64,000 nt of DNA, taken from positions 1 to 64,000 of the forward strand of contig JAKSRE010000013.1 in NCBI GenBank assembly GCA_024403775.1. The letters are read 5' to 3'. The position numbers and the translations under genes were made by a program. Each line of letters starts with the position of its first letter. Position 1 is the stretch's first letter. The notes beneath the pieces were generated by a model. That model saw only the letters and a list, made by a program, of their open reading frames with translations. It had not been told where the DNA came from and ran no database searches. Shown piece by piece: positions 7,579-17,238 of the stretch. Origin of the DNA: Clostridia bacterium (lineage in GTDB: Bacteria > Bacillota > Clostridia > Saccharofermentanales > Saccharofermentanaceae).

Positions 7579-9324
7579 ATGGCGGATATAAATGACTTTT
7601 TTAGCAAATCAGATCATCAGGCTGACTCTGCCAGGTCACAAAAAGACAATTTATATTTTGAGATTTTAAAATCTATATCTGGAGTATTTGATTATATTAA
7701 TCTTCTGGATTTCGATAAGAAAATAGCAGAGAGATTTGATCTCAAAAATAATAAGATTGAGAATCTTAATCTTGAATCTGATCCACATACAATAATTAAT
7801 AAAGAGATTATTAGTGGCGTTGCTGACGAAGATAAGGAGAAGTTCTGGGATTTTACGAACTTAACCACACTTGATGCCAGACTTAAAGGCAATAAAGATA
7901 TCACTGCAGATTTTGAATATTCTGGTAAATACTGGTTTAGAGCCCAGTATATTAGAATTGGTGAAGATATAAATGCTCCAATATCCCTTGTTGTTTACGG
8001 TATAAAAGATATTACTTCTGATAAGATAAGAGAATTAGAGGCTCAAGAGGAATCCCGCAAGCAGTTTAAGGCGCTTAAGTCGATGGCGAGCGTATTTTAC
8101 AGCATGCATGTAGTGGATCTTTTGAATAATACCGTTATCGAATATGATGCAAAAAACGAAGTTAAGGCTTTGTCTTCTGAGGTTCAGGCGGCCGATGAGA
8201 TGATGCGTTATGTTATGAGTGAAGTCGCAACGGCAGAGTATCGCGAGGAAGCTATTGAGTTTACTGATTTATGCACCATTCCAGACAGAATGAAGGACAG
8301 GAAGGTTTTAAGCCGAGAATTAATAGGTAAGAGACTTGGCTGGTTTACAGCGTCTTTTATAACTGTTGAGAAGGATTCTGAAGAAAGGCCTACCAAAGTT
8401 CTCTTTGTAACCAGAAGTATTGATGAGTCCAAGAAAAGAGAAGAGCGCCTTATTAAAAATTCAAACACAGACGAATTGACGGGACTTCTTAACAGACGAG
8501 CTTATGAAGAAGCGATAAGAAGAATCGAGGCAGATGGAATAAGGGAAGATTTTACATATATCTCCATTGATATTAATGGTCTTAAGGAAGTTAATGATGG
8601 AATTGGTCACGATGCAGGTGACGAATTAATTGTTGGTGCCTGCGACTGTCTGAGACAGTGTATCGGACCATATGGACATATCTACAGAACTGGTGGCGAT
8701 GAGTTTATTGCGCTTATTCATGTTAGTAAGGAGCAGCTCGATTTAATAATCAGGGACCTGGAAGAGACAACTAATGATTGGTCAGGAGATAAGTGCGAAT
8801 ATCTTGCCGTATCGGTTGGAACTGTAACAAGAAGAGAAGTAATGACTGCTTCTATGCATGAGATAGCTGTTCTTGCTGATAAGAGAATGTATAAGGCAAA
8901 GGCGGAATATTATAGCAGAAGAGGAATCGACAGAAGAGGCCAGAAGGAAGCCTATAATGTTATCTGCTCACTTTATACAAAGATTTTAAAAGTAAATATA
9001 ACAAAAGATACATATAAGATTTTAAATATCGATGACAGCGAGAATGCAGAAGATTATTTAAACTATGGCACTTTATCAAACTGGTTAAATGACTTTGTCG
9101 CTAATGGTATGGTTCATCCTGATGATGTTGATGAATTTAACAGTAAGATGAATCTTGAGTTTATGAGGGATTATTTTAAAAACAGCAATAGTTCACTTAA
9201 TGTTTTGTATAAGCGTAAGTATGGCGGTTCTTTTAAAAATACAATCATGAAAGTGGTTCCTTCAGCTAACTATAAAGATGATGATCAGAATTTGTTCTTA
9301 TATGTTGAACAAATTGAGAAATAA
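7579..9324 (+). CDS. GGDEF-domain protein, probable diguanylate cyclase
   Basis: A 581-residue soluble protein. The N-terminal 280 residues look like PAS-type sensor segments. A GGDEF domain starts at DELTGLLNRRAYEEAIRR (about residue 296) with an intact RTGGDEFIALI (GGDEF near 372-376), so c-di-GMP synthesis is plausible. The inhibitory I-site (RxxD five residues before GGDEF) is absent, so product inhibition at that site is not expected. About 130 residues follow the GGDEF domain and may be another PAS-like module; that part is not recognised. No membrane segment is seen. TAGGAGG precedes the ATG. Single-gene unit. Confidence 0.88.
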   Translation: MADINDFFSKSDHQADSARSQKDNLYFEILKSISGVFDYINLLDFDKKIAERFDLKNNKIENLNLESDPHTIINKEIISGVADEDKEKFWDFTNLTTLDARLKGNKDITADFEYSGKYWFRAQYIRIGEDINAPISLVVYGIKDITSDKIRELEAQEESRKQFKALKSMASVFYSMHVVDLLNNTVIEYDAKNEVKALSSEVQAADEMMRYVMSEVATAEYREEAIEFTDLCTIPDRMKDRKVLSRELIGKRLGWFTASFITVEKDSEERPTKVLFVTRSIDESKKREERLIKNSNTDELTGLLNRRAYEEAIRRIEADGIREDFTYISIDINGLKEVNDGIGHDAGDELIVGACDCLRQCIGPYGHIYRTGGDEFIALIHVSKEQLDLIIRDLEETTNDWSGDKCEYLAVSVGTVTRREVMTASMHEIAVLADKRMYKAKAEYYSRRGIDRRGQKEAYNVICSLYTKILKVNITKDTYKILNIDDSENAEDYLNYGTLSNWLNDFVANGMVHPDDVDEFNSKMNLEFMRDYFKNSNSSLNVLYKRKYGGSFKNTIMKVVPSANYKDDDQNLFLYVEQIEK

Positions 9325-9363
9325 CATTTATAGTTACTAATTCCCAAAAATGTATAGAAAAAC

Positions 9364-9408
9364 AGCATTTGTTTTGGCTAAGGCACAAATACAAATGCTT
9401 ATTTCTTT
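9364..9408 (+). terminator. Probable terminator after the GGDEF gene
   Basis: AGCATTTGT (9364-9372) pairs with ACAAATGCT (9391-9399), followed by TATTTCTTT. Confidence 0.6.
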
Positions 9409-9469
9409 ATGCTACAATTTTTTCTGTTGATAAATACAAAATAAAAAAGAATATCAAAGGGGAAAGATT

Positions 9470-10660
9470 ATGAAGAAAACAATAAGTTTAATTGTGGCTT
9501 CTGTTATGCTTCTTGGCTCACTTAGCGGATGTGAACTTCCTAAGAAGGAAGACAAGAATGCATGGATTGAGGAAGCTTCAAAGAAGGTTGAGGATACTTT
9601 TAGTGCTGAGACATGTACTGAATTTTATCTTAACGGTAAGATGTATGCATTTCCATGTAACATCAGTGAATTCCTTGATAATGGCTGGGAATTTAAAGAT
9701 CCTGAAGATGGTGAGATAGAGATAGAGCCAGGCTATCAGAGCAACTCAATTTATATTCTTACCGATGAGGATGAACATACAATCAAAATAGGTGTTACTA
9801 ATACTTCTGATGAGACACTTACTACTTCTGAGTGTGATGTTGATTCATTTGAGATGGGTCAGGCATCAGGTAACGCTATGATTGCTGGTGATATTGCTAT
9901 TCATGAGACAAAATTTGATTCGATCGAAGACCTTGAGAGTAGTATCGATTCAGAGAATATGGATTACGATATTATTGGAAATAAAGCTAAGACTTATAAG
10001 TCAATTTTCGAGAATGAGGAAGGCTATTCTATTACAGCAGAGATTTATGTAATGGAACTTGAGAATACTTCTTATATTGATGACGTGACTTTCAGCTGTG
10101 AATATTACACACCTTATAACTTTGCTGATGATATCAATGGAACAATTAAGGGTATCTTTGAGAATGATCCTTCTTATATTGATGCGGACTTCCTTATTGA
10201 TATCACACCTGAAGATTATGTTGAATACTGGAGAGGACCAGATGGACTTCCACTTCTCGTTTCATATATGATGGGATTTGATTTTACTGAATTTACTGAT
10301 GAGCAGCTCGTTAAGCTTGATGCTATTATTGCCAAGGCCTATGAGGTAAATTCATATACTGCTATCCCTGTTGAAGACGACAAGGTTATCATGACATATC
10401 AGTATTATGATTTCTTTAATATCGTAGATAAGGCATATGATGCTTTGCTTGAGACAGATATTAATGCTGATGAGTATTTGACTTCAGAAGAGTGTTTTAA
10501 CTTCATGTGCGATAAGATGATTGAGATTTATGATAATCATACAGATTATATGGTATTCCCAACAGCTACTACATATGATGCTTTGAACGAAGAGGATACA
10601 GATACCTGGTATGATATTCTCTACTTACAGCTTGGTATGGCTGATCTTTTGGAAGAATAA
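9470..10660 (+). CDS. Predicted lipoprotein of unknown function
   Basis: A 396-residue secreted protein with a type II signal peptide (MKKTISLIVASVMLLGSLSG) ending in the lipobox LSGC at Cys 21. The mature part is very acidic (many Asp, Glu and Tyr) and shows no family I recognise. One segment, CNISEFLDNGWEFKD, resembles the 'F..L...GW.F' signature seen in several uncharacterised clostridial lipoproteins. GGGGAAAG precedes the ATG, and TACAAT at 9413-9418 may be its -10. It is followed by a strong terminator, so it is probably monocistronic. A cell-surface location is well supported; function is not. Confidence 0.75.
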   Translation: MKKTISLIVASVMLLGSLSGCELPKKEDKNAWIEEASKKVEDTFSAETCTEFYLNGKMYAFPCNISEFLDNGWEFKDPEDGEIEIEPGYQSNSIYILTDEDEHTIKIGVTNTSDETLTTSECDVDSFEMGQASGNAMIAGDIAIHETKFDSIEDLESSIDSENMDYDIIGNKAKTYKSIFENEEGYSITAEIYVMELENTSYIDDVTFSCEYYTPYNFADDINGTIKGIFENDPSYIDADFLIDITPEDYVEYWRGPDGLPLLVSYMMGFDFTEFTDEQLVKLDAIIAKAYEVNSYTAIPVEDDKVIMTYQYYDFFNIVDKAYDALLETDINADEYLTSEECFNFMCDKMIEIYDNHTDYMVFPTATTYDALNEEDTDTWYDILYLQLGMADLLEE

Positions 10661-10678
10661 TTAATTAATAAGGAATAA

Positions 10679-10728
10679 CAGGCTATCTCAAAAGTGGGTT
10701 TAAAATCGCTGTTGAGATAGCTTTTTTA
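10679..10728 (+). terminator. Rho-independent terminator
   Basis: GCTATCTCAA pairs with TTGAGATAGC, followed by TTTTTTATG. Confidence 0.88.
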
Positions 10729-10795
10729 TGCCTCAAATTTTATATTGTAGTGCTATAATTCATTTGAAAATATGATTTGCTTTCTAGGAGTGAGA

Positions 10796-12151
10796 ATGGA
10801 TTCGAATAAGCAGGAAAAGCAGTATACACTAATGACAAAGACGCCGATACCAAAGCTGATTGTTAAGCTTGCGATACCGACAACTATAAGTATGCTCATT
10901 ACTAATGTCTATAATCTGGTAGACACAGCGTTTGTTGGTAAGCTTGGAACCAGTGCTTCTGGTGCGGTCGGAATTGTTTTTGGTTTTATGATGATTCTTC
11001 AGGCTGTTGCATTTCTTTTTGGTCAGGGATCTGGAGCAATAATGTCCAGAAATCTTGGCAAAAATGATGTAAAGAAAGCAAGCAGCATCGCATCTCTTGG
11101 TTTTTTCTCTGCTCTTGCAGGAAGTATTATTGCAGCTATTATCTGCCTTTTTATCATTGACCCGCTGGTAGTGATTTTGGGCAGTACTCCAACAATTGCT
11201 CCTTTTGCCAAGACATATACAATTTTTATTCTTATATCAGCTCCAGCTATTGTATGTTCATTTGTAATGAATAATCTTCTTCGTTATGAGGGTAAGGCCA
11301 TGCTTGGCATGATTGGACTAAGTATCGGTGCGGTTCTTAATATTGCTGGTGACGCTTTATTCATGTTTGTTTTTAATATGGGCATCGCAGGCGCAGGCCT
11401 CTCAACATGCATTTCCCAGTTTATAAGTTTTGGAATCTTATTGTCATTCTTTTTAAGAGGTAAGACAATTTGCAGACTCTCAATCTATAATGCTGCTTTT
11501 AATATGAGTGATTTTGGTGACGTATTTGCGACTGGTTTTCCTAGTCTTGTCCGCCAGGGACTTCAGTCTCTGTCTACAATCGTACTTAACTTTTTTGCTG
11601 GTCCATATGGAGATGCTGCAATTGCGGCAATGAGCATCGTATCAAGAATAGTATTCTTTGTTTTCTCTGTAGTTCTTGGAATTGCGCAGGGCTTCCAGCC
11701 AGTGAGTGCGTTTAATTATGGTGCCAAGAAATATGACAGAATCAGAGAGGCGTTTAAGTTCAGTATTTTATTATCTGAGGTTTTTATAGTTGTTTTTTCG
11801 CTGATTGTAATTATATTCTCTGGAAATATAATCTATAGATTCCGAGATGACGCTGAGGTGGTAAGAATTGGTACAAGGGCTCTTCGACTTCAGTGCATAA
11901 GCCAGATTGTAACGCCATTTTGCACCATGACCGAGATGCAGCTTCAGAGCACTGGCAAGAAGCTTCTCGCTTCGATAACTTCTTTCCTTAAAAGCGGCGC
12001 AATTTTTATCCCTGCATTATTCATTCTCGCCAATACGCGAGGCTTAAGCGGCATACAGGAAGCTCAGCCACTCGCTACTGTGGTGGTTGTAATTCCACTG
12101 ATATTTTTTGCAAAGTGGTTCTTTAAGAATCTGCCGAAAGGCGATTTATGA
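10796..12151 (+). CDS. MATE-family multidrug/cation antiporter
   Basis: A 451-residue protein with about twelve transmembrane helices in two halves. It opens with PIPKLIVKLAIPTTISMLITNVYNLVDTAFVG, here split over positions 15-46, and carries the matching QGFQPVSAFNYGAK in the second half; both are hallmarks of the MatE family. It likely uses a Na+ or H+ gradient to export cationic compounds; substrates cannot be predicted. ATG 10796 is preferred to the in-frame ATG at 10772 because CTAGGAGTG is spaced correctly before it. An extended -10 (TGCTATAAT ending at 10759) lies upstream. The 12164 reductase starts 12 bases after the stop and is probably co-transcribed. Confidence 0.88.
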   Translation: MDSNKQEKQYTLMTKTPIPKLIVKLAIPTTISMLITNVYNLVDTAFVGKLGTSASGAVGIVFGFMMILQAVAFLFGQGSGAIMSRNLGKNDVKKASSIASLGFFSALAGSIIAAIICLFIIDPLVVILGSTPTIAPFAKTYTIFILISAPAIVCSFVMNNLLRYEGKAMLGMIGLSIGAVLNIAGDALFMFVFNMGIAGAGLSTCISQFISFGILLSFFLRGKTICRLSIYNAAFNMSDFGDVFATGFPSLVRQGLQSLSTIVLNFFAGPYGDAAIAAMSIVSRIVFFVFSVVLGIAQGFQPVSAFNYGAKKYDRIREAFKFSILLSEVFIVVFSLIVIIFSGNIIYRFRDDAEVVRIGTRALRLQCISQIVTPFCTMTEMQLQSTGKKLLASITSFLKSGAIFIPALFILANTRGLSGIQEAQPLATVVVVIPLIFFAKWFFKNLPKGDL

Positions 12152-12163
12152 TAGGAGGCAAAT

Positions 12164-13189
12164 ATGAGAGACGTAACATTAGGATCAACAGGAATAACAG
12201 TCAAGCAGAATGCATTTGGCGCACTCCCAATTCAGCGCGATGACTTTGACACAGCAATTGCGATTCTTAAACGCGCCTATGAAGGTGGCATCCGCTTTTT
12301 TGATACGGCCCGCGCCTATTCTGACAGCGAGGAGAAGGTAGGTCTCGCCTTATCTGATGTGCGTTCCGATATTTTTATCGCTACGAAAAGCATGGCTCAC
12401 ACGCCATCTGACTTTAAATCCCAGCTCGAGACATCTCTCAAACTCCTCAAAACAGATTATATCGATATCTATCAGTTTCACTGTGCTAATCAGGTTTACC
12501 GCCCAGGCGATGGCACAGGTATGTATGAATGCATGCTTGAAGCCAAAGCTGAAGGTAAGATCCGTCACATTGGAATAACTGCACACAAAATTGAGATTGC
12601 CTTTGAGGCAGTGGAGTCTGGTCTTTATGAGACTTTGCAGTATCCATTTAGTTATCTTGCTAGTTCACGTGAGATTGAACTCGTTAAACTTTGCCGTTCA
12701 AAGAATGTTGGTTTTATCGCCATGAAAGGACTGGCAGGCGGTCTTATCAACAACTCTTCTGCAGCGATGGCCTTCATGACACAGTATGATAATGTTCTTC
12801 CTATCTGGGGCGTTCAGCATATGAGTGAACTGGAAGAATGGCTTTCTTTTATGGATAATACACCAGCACTTGATTCAGACATGATGGCATTTATTAAAGC
12901 TGAACAGGATAATCTTGCAGGTGACTTCTGCCGAGGCTGCGGTTACTGTATGCCATGTCCGAAGGGCATCATGATTAATCAGTGTGCAAGAATGTCTCTG
13001 ATGCTTCGCCGCGCACCATCAAGTGGCTGGCTCTCTTCTAATATGCAGGAAGAGATGATGAAAATTGAAGATTGCATCGATTGCCGTCAGTGTGTAAGTA
13101 AATGCCCATATTCTCTCAATACACCTGAACTTCTGCGTAAGAACCTTGATGATTATAAGAAGGTTTTGGCTGGAGAGGTTAAGGTATAA
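12164..13189 (+). CDS. Aldo/keto reductase with C-terminal [4Fe-4S] domain
   Basis: A 341-residue protein: aldo/keto reductase barrel with Asp and Tyr in FFDTARAYSDSEEKV, Lys in FIATKSM and His in IYQFHC, then a C-terminal iron-sulfur region with CRGCGYCMPCPKGI and CIDCRQCVSKCP. The first cluster motif is shorter than in the 6379 paralogue (CxxCxxCxxCP-like, with Met-Pro between the last cysteines). ATAGGAGG precedes the ATG. It follows the MATE gene closely, which hints that its product may be linked to an exported compound or stress response; that is inference. Codon use is richer in CGC and CTC than flanking genes. Confidence 0.85.
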   Translation: MRDVTLGSTGITVKQNAFGALPIQRDDFDTAIAILKRAYEGGIRFFDTARAYSDSEEKVGLALSDVRSDIFIATKSMAHTPSDFKSQLETSLKLLKTDYIDIYQFHCANQVYRPGDGTGMYECMLEAKAEGKIRHIGITAHKIEIAFEAVESGLYETLQYPFSYLASSREIELVKLCRSKNVGFIAMKGLAGGLINNSSAAMAFMTQYDNVLPIWGVQHMSELEEWLSFMDNTPALDSDMMAFIKAEQDNLAGDFCRGCGYCMPCPKGIMINQCARMSLMLRRAPSSGWLSSNMQEEMMKIEDCIDCRQCVSKCPYSLNTPELLRKNLDDYKKVLAGEVKV

Positions 13190-13291
13190 TAATTCTTTGG
13201 AGATTGGCATTGACAAGTGATAAGCGATATCGCATGTGTAAAAAAGCTACAATCCAACAGGGTGATTTTAATATACTTATACAAAATATAT

Positions 13292-13330
13292 AAAAACAAG
13301 TGTAAAACAAAATTTATACTTGTTTTTTTT
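13292..13330 (+). terminator. Rho-independent terminator
   Basis: AAACAAGTGTAAA pairs with TTTATACTTGTTT, followed by a T-run. An outer ACAGGGT/ACCCTGT pair (13258-13264, 13333-13339) extends the structure. Confidence 0.75.
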
Positions 13331-13380
13331 GAACCCTGTCTATAATCCATAATGATTTTTTGTTTTATTGGAGAGTGTAT

Positions 13381-15481
13381 TTGAAAGATAAGTTATTATT
13401 AAAATCAGTAAGTATGTTCTAATGCTAATGGCAGTGTTACAGATTCTCTCGGAAACAGCACAACTTATACTTATGATGAATATGGTAGAGTGGCAGAAAC
13501 CATTAATGCCGAAGGTAAGTCAGCAACCTGTGTCTATAACGAATATGGCCAGACTGTAGAAAGCACCGACTTTGGTGGAAACACAACCAACTATACTTAT
13601 GATTCTTATGGAAGAGTAAGCACTGAGACAACCGAGGAAGGAGTAATTAAGTACTTCTATAATAATGTCGGTCAATTAATAAAGGTATCGAGCATCGAAG
13701 GTGATATCTGCTATTCTTATACAGAAGAAGGCTATATCTTGTCGAAAATGGATGAGAACAATCAAACCATCTTCTACGCATATAATGAACTTGGTTTAAT
13801 GACAAGTATCACCATTGATGATAAGAAAATCACTTATACCTACGATAGTCTCGGAAGATTAGAAACCGTAACTGATCAGGATGGAAATATTACTACATAT
13901 TCATACGATAATGTAGGTAATCTTATTAAGTTGGAATACTCAAATGGCGTAGTAACAACATATCAGTATAACGAAGTGAATCTTCTCATATCAGAAGTAA
14001 CAACTGATAGTGAGGGCAATGTAATTGAAAGCTTTAAATATACGTTAGGAATAAATGGCTAGAGACTTAAGGTAGAAGAACTTACAAGAACAGTTGAATA
14101 TACATACGATTCTTGCGAGAGACTTACTTCTGAGAAAATCACTTGCACGAATGGTAAGGTAACGGAGACAAGCTATACATATGACTTGAATTCTAATAGA
14201 CTTACAAAAACTGTAAATGGTGAAGTAACAAAATATACCTATAATGAACTTAATCAACTCATAGCCGAGGATGACATCATCTACACCTATGATGATGCAG
14301 GAAATCTGATTGCTGGAAGTAGAAATAATATTTTACTTTTTAGTTACGAATACAGTAGCTGTAACCAAATGACAAGAAGCCTGGTATATACTGTAGAAGG
14401 TATCTTGACAGCTGAATACGAGTATAACTATCTGGGCGACAGAATCTCGAAAGTAGTAGATGGAACAAGAACGACATATACTCTTGATTATAGTAGTGGC
14501 CTGTCTCAAATTCTGGAGGAGACAACAGACGGTAAGACTATCTTTTATGTAAGAGGCTTGGAACTTATTTCAAGAGAAGAACTTACAGGAACATATTTCT
14601 ATATCTTCGATGGCGGAAATACAGTAAGAGCTTTAGTCGATGAAGATGGAAATGTTACTGATAAGTATGTTTTCGATTCTTTTGGAAATAAAGTGTCTCA
14701 TGAGGGAGATTCATCTAACTCTTATGGCTTCCAGGGTGAACAACTTGATGAAGAGACGGAGCTTTATTACTTAAGAGCAAGGTATATGAATCCTTCTACT
14801 GGAACTTTTACCAGTATGGATACATATGGTGGTTCTTTATCTGATCCTACGAGTCTACATAAGTATTTGTTCGCGAATTCTAATCCGGTGAAGTATTGTG
14901 ATCCGACGGGGAATATGACGTTAGCCCAAGAAGAATTAGCGATAGGTGTGCTGTTGATGGTTAATACCATTACTTTGGTTGGTCTGAAATCAATTGGCTT
15001 TATAAATTCTAAAGAGAATAAGAATTGTATTTTTTCAGTATCTTTGCAAAAAGGATTTCTGGGAATGACATTTGTAAGTATTCTTCAGTCTATTCTTTTA
15101 TTGGAGATACTATATGCTTCTCAGTCTAGAAAACTTCGAAAGAATATGATAAATGCATATAAAAATGGTGACAGAGGCGGAAAGAAACCACCAGATTATA
15201 AAAATGCTGCGCATCATATTGTTCCTATACTGATGGCACGTGCGCAAAAAGCGAGAGACGTGCTTATTAAATTTGGGATTGATTTAAACGATGCGGTAAA
15301 TGGAGTGTTTTTGCCAACGGTAAAAAACGTGTCGAATGCTTGTTATCATTGTGCGTTGCATACTGAAGAATATATTGAGCATATAGAGTCTTTGTTGGAG
15401 AAATGTACCACTGTTGAAGAAGTATATGAAGTGTTAATGTTTATAGCTGAAGAATTGCTGAATGGAACTTGTCCACATTGA
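13381..15481 (+). pseudogene. Decayed RHS/YD-repeat polymorphic toxin with C-terminal AHH nuclease domain
   Basis: A TTG at 13381 behind TTGGAGAG opens a signal-like start (MKDKLLLKSVSMF) that stops after 13 codons. A +1 shift from 13412 then gives an open YD-repeat frame with no start of its own. It is broken by TAG at 14060-14062 but continues in the same frame to TGA at 15479-15481. Repeats such as YTYDEYGRV, YTYDSLGRLETVTDQDG and YSYDNVGNL fill the first two thirds. The conserved RHS core end (YYLRARYMNPSTGTFTSMD, then KYCDPTG) is intact. Two hydrophobic segments follow, then a nuclease-like tail with NAAHHIVP, GIDLNDAVNGVFLP and CALHTEEYIEHIE, matching the AHH group of HNH/Endo VII nucleases. 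The large N-terminal delivery region is missing. Together these indicate a deletion remnant with an otherwise intact toxin tip. Confidence 0.85.
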
Positions 15482-15548
15482 TACTATTTATTAGTTGGGA
15501 ACATTGTTATTTATTAATATTAAACTCTATTGGAGGTAAGGAAGTGTA

Positions 15549-17003
15549 ATGAATTACTATATTTTGAGAGGCGTTAATGGTCATGTTTCGTTGCTTAATC
15601 ATTTGGATTTAGATACTTATCAGAGGATTAAAAGTGATAATGAATTGGATGACATTCAAGAAATAGAATTCGAATTGAACGATGAGTTGGGGAGAAAGCC
15701 TTTAAATGATTGTAATTGGTCGCCGCTTAATCTATCTAAGGGAGCTTTTGAAATACTATTCCCATTTATAAAAAATTGTATATATAAACCCATTGAAGGT
15801 TATTGGATGAATGATGACACCAAAGAATTGGTTTATGTATTGCGAATTAAAGACAGAATAGATTGCTTAGATAGAGAGCGTTCAGTTTACTCTGTAATAA
15901 ATGAAAACTTTTACGTTATAGAGAATTATGTTATCGACGAATCCAAAACAGATGGCAGAATGCTTTTAGAGATGAGATGTGGTACAGAAATCATAGTATC
16001 TCAAGAATTTGTTGATTTGGTAGAGCGTAATAATCTCACGGGTTTCAGATTTGATAGAATTCTTACTACGTCAGAATATGATGCATTGTTACCTGAAGAC
16101 AGACCACGTGCAAGACTAGTTAATTGTGATTCTGTTGGTAATAAAGCTACAGTGACTTCATCTATTTCTTCTAGTAAGCCAATGGTTAAGGATGTTGGTT
16201 TATTAAAAAAACTAATCAAATCTATAGCCAAAAGAACCAAACGGAATGCTTTTGTTTTTGATTACGACTTTGGCCATCAATGTTCGTTGTATGACAGTAA
16301 AATTGGCGGAATTCCATATTGGGATGCTAGTTGTAAGGAATTTCCTACAGATGAGGAAGGAAACAAGATGATAATGCTGGCCCAGATAAATCTTGGTGAA
16401 TTACCACCTGAGGTAAAACACAAACTGCCTAAAACGGGATTACTTCAGTTTTATATTAGTGAGAATTATCAGGACACAGGATTATCAACAGACAAAATAT
16501 GTCAAGTTGTTTATCATGATTTAGTTGATGAGAAAATTACAATAGAAGAAGTTATAAAAACAGAAATAAAAACCACTCTTGAGGCTTTGGATTTTCCTAT
16601 ATATGGGGAAGCTGCTATCAAATTCTCCACAAAGTCAGAATCAATGATTCCGAGTGATTACCGCTATTCTTCATATGATATTAAGGATAGTGAAGGAAAG
16701 CGAGTATATACTGACGAGGATAATATTATGGATATTTTGTCAGACGAAGAATGCGAATCATTGTTTGATGATACAAGACAAAGTAAGCTTTTGGGATATC
16801 CTTTTTTTGAGCAGTTAGATCCGAGAGAAGACTATCGAGAGTATGATGATCTCCTCTTGCAAATAGATTCGTATCTAAATGAGGATAATAAAAAATTACG
16901 AATAAATTGGGGCTTGGGAGGAACGTGTAATTTTTTTATAAGAAGTTTGCATTTAGAGAAACACCAATTTGATGATGTCTTATTTAATTGGGATTGTTCA
17001 TGA
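15549..17003 (+). CDS. Two-domain immunity protein (Imm11/DUF1629-like plus YwqG/DUF1963-like)
   Basis: A 484-residue cytosolic protein directly after the AHH toxin tip. Residues 1-185 resemble the Imm11/DUF1629 immunity family, most clearly at EIIVSQEFVDLVERNNLTGF. Residues about 215-480 resemble YwqG/DUF1963: KIGGIPYWDASCKEFP, MLAQINLGELPPE, GLLQFYIS and near the end INWGLGGTCNFFI. Both families are found beside polymorphic toxins, and, as I recall it, a Myxococcus AHH nuclease is paired with an Imm11-type protein, which supports this pairing. The reading frame is intact although the toxin gene is broken. GGAGGTAAGG precedes the ATG. The AT-rich codon use (GAA, TTA, AAT) differs from the neighbours and fits horizontal acquisition. 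Confidence 0.75.
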   Translation: MNYYILRGVNGHVSLLNHLDLDTYQRIKSDNELDDIQEIEFELNDELGRKPLNDCNWSPLNLSKGAFEILFPFIKNCIYKPIEGYWMNDDTKELVYVLRIKDRIDCLDRERSVYSVINENFYVIENYVIDESKTDGRMLLEMRCGTEIIVSQEFVDLVERNNLTGFRFDRILTTSEYDALLPEDRPRARLVNCDSVGNKATVTSSISSSKPMVKDVGLLKKLIKSIAKRTKRNAFVFDYDFGHQCSLYDSKIGGIPYWDASCKEFPTDEEGNKMIMLAQINLGELPPEVKHKLPKTGLLQFYISENYQDTGLSTDKICQVVYHDLVDEKITIEEVIKTEIKTTLEALDFPIYGEAAIKFSTKSESMIPSDYRYSSYDIKDSEGKRVYTDEDNIMDILSDEECESLFDDTRQSKLLGYPFFEQLDPREDYREYDDLLLQIDSYLNEDNKKLRINWGLGGTCNFFIRSLHLEKHQFDDVLFNWDCS

Positions 17004-17009
17004 ATTAAT

Positions 17010-17041
17010 AGGTCTGTAAGCTGATAGCTTGCAGACTTTCT
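17010..17041 (+). terminator. Terminator after the immunity gene
   Basis: GTCTGTAAGC pairs with GCTTGCAGAC, followed by TTTCTTT. Confidence 0.75.
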
Positions 17042-17186
17042 TTGCGAGAGAAAAATAGCATTCTACTTAATTGATGGTGTAGCAAGTGTTGGATTTGATT
17101 GATATATTGATGAGAAAAGAAATGTGTATTCATGGAGGAGATGGTTCGTCAAGCTGTGCATTATAAAATAAGACTCAAATAAAAAA

Positions 17187-17226
17187 GCTCTTTCACATAT
17201 CCTGCATGAAAGAGCTTAATTTATAT
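17187..17226 (-). terminator. Terminator of the surface-protein gene
   Basis: On the minus strand AAGCTCTTTCATG pairs with a 3' CATATGTGAAAGAGCTT arm followed by TTTTTATTTG. Confidence 0.8.
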
Positions 17227-17238
17227 TATTTACTGTGT

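Noticed and set aside
14062..14186. Two separate RHS genes
   Set aside because: The two parts are in the same frame, YD-repeat coding continues directly after the TAG, and the second has no ribosome site.
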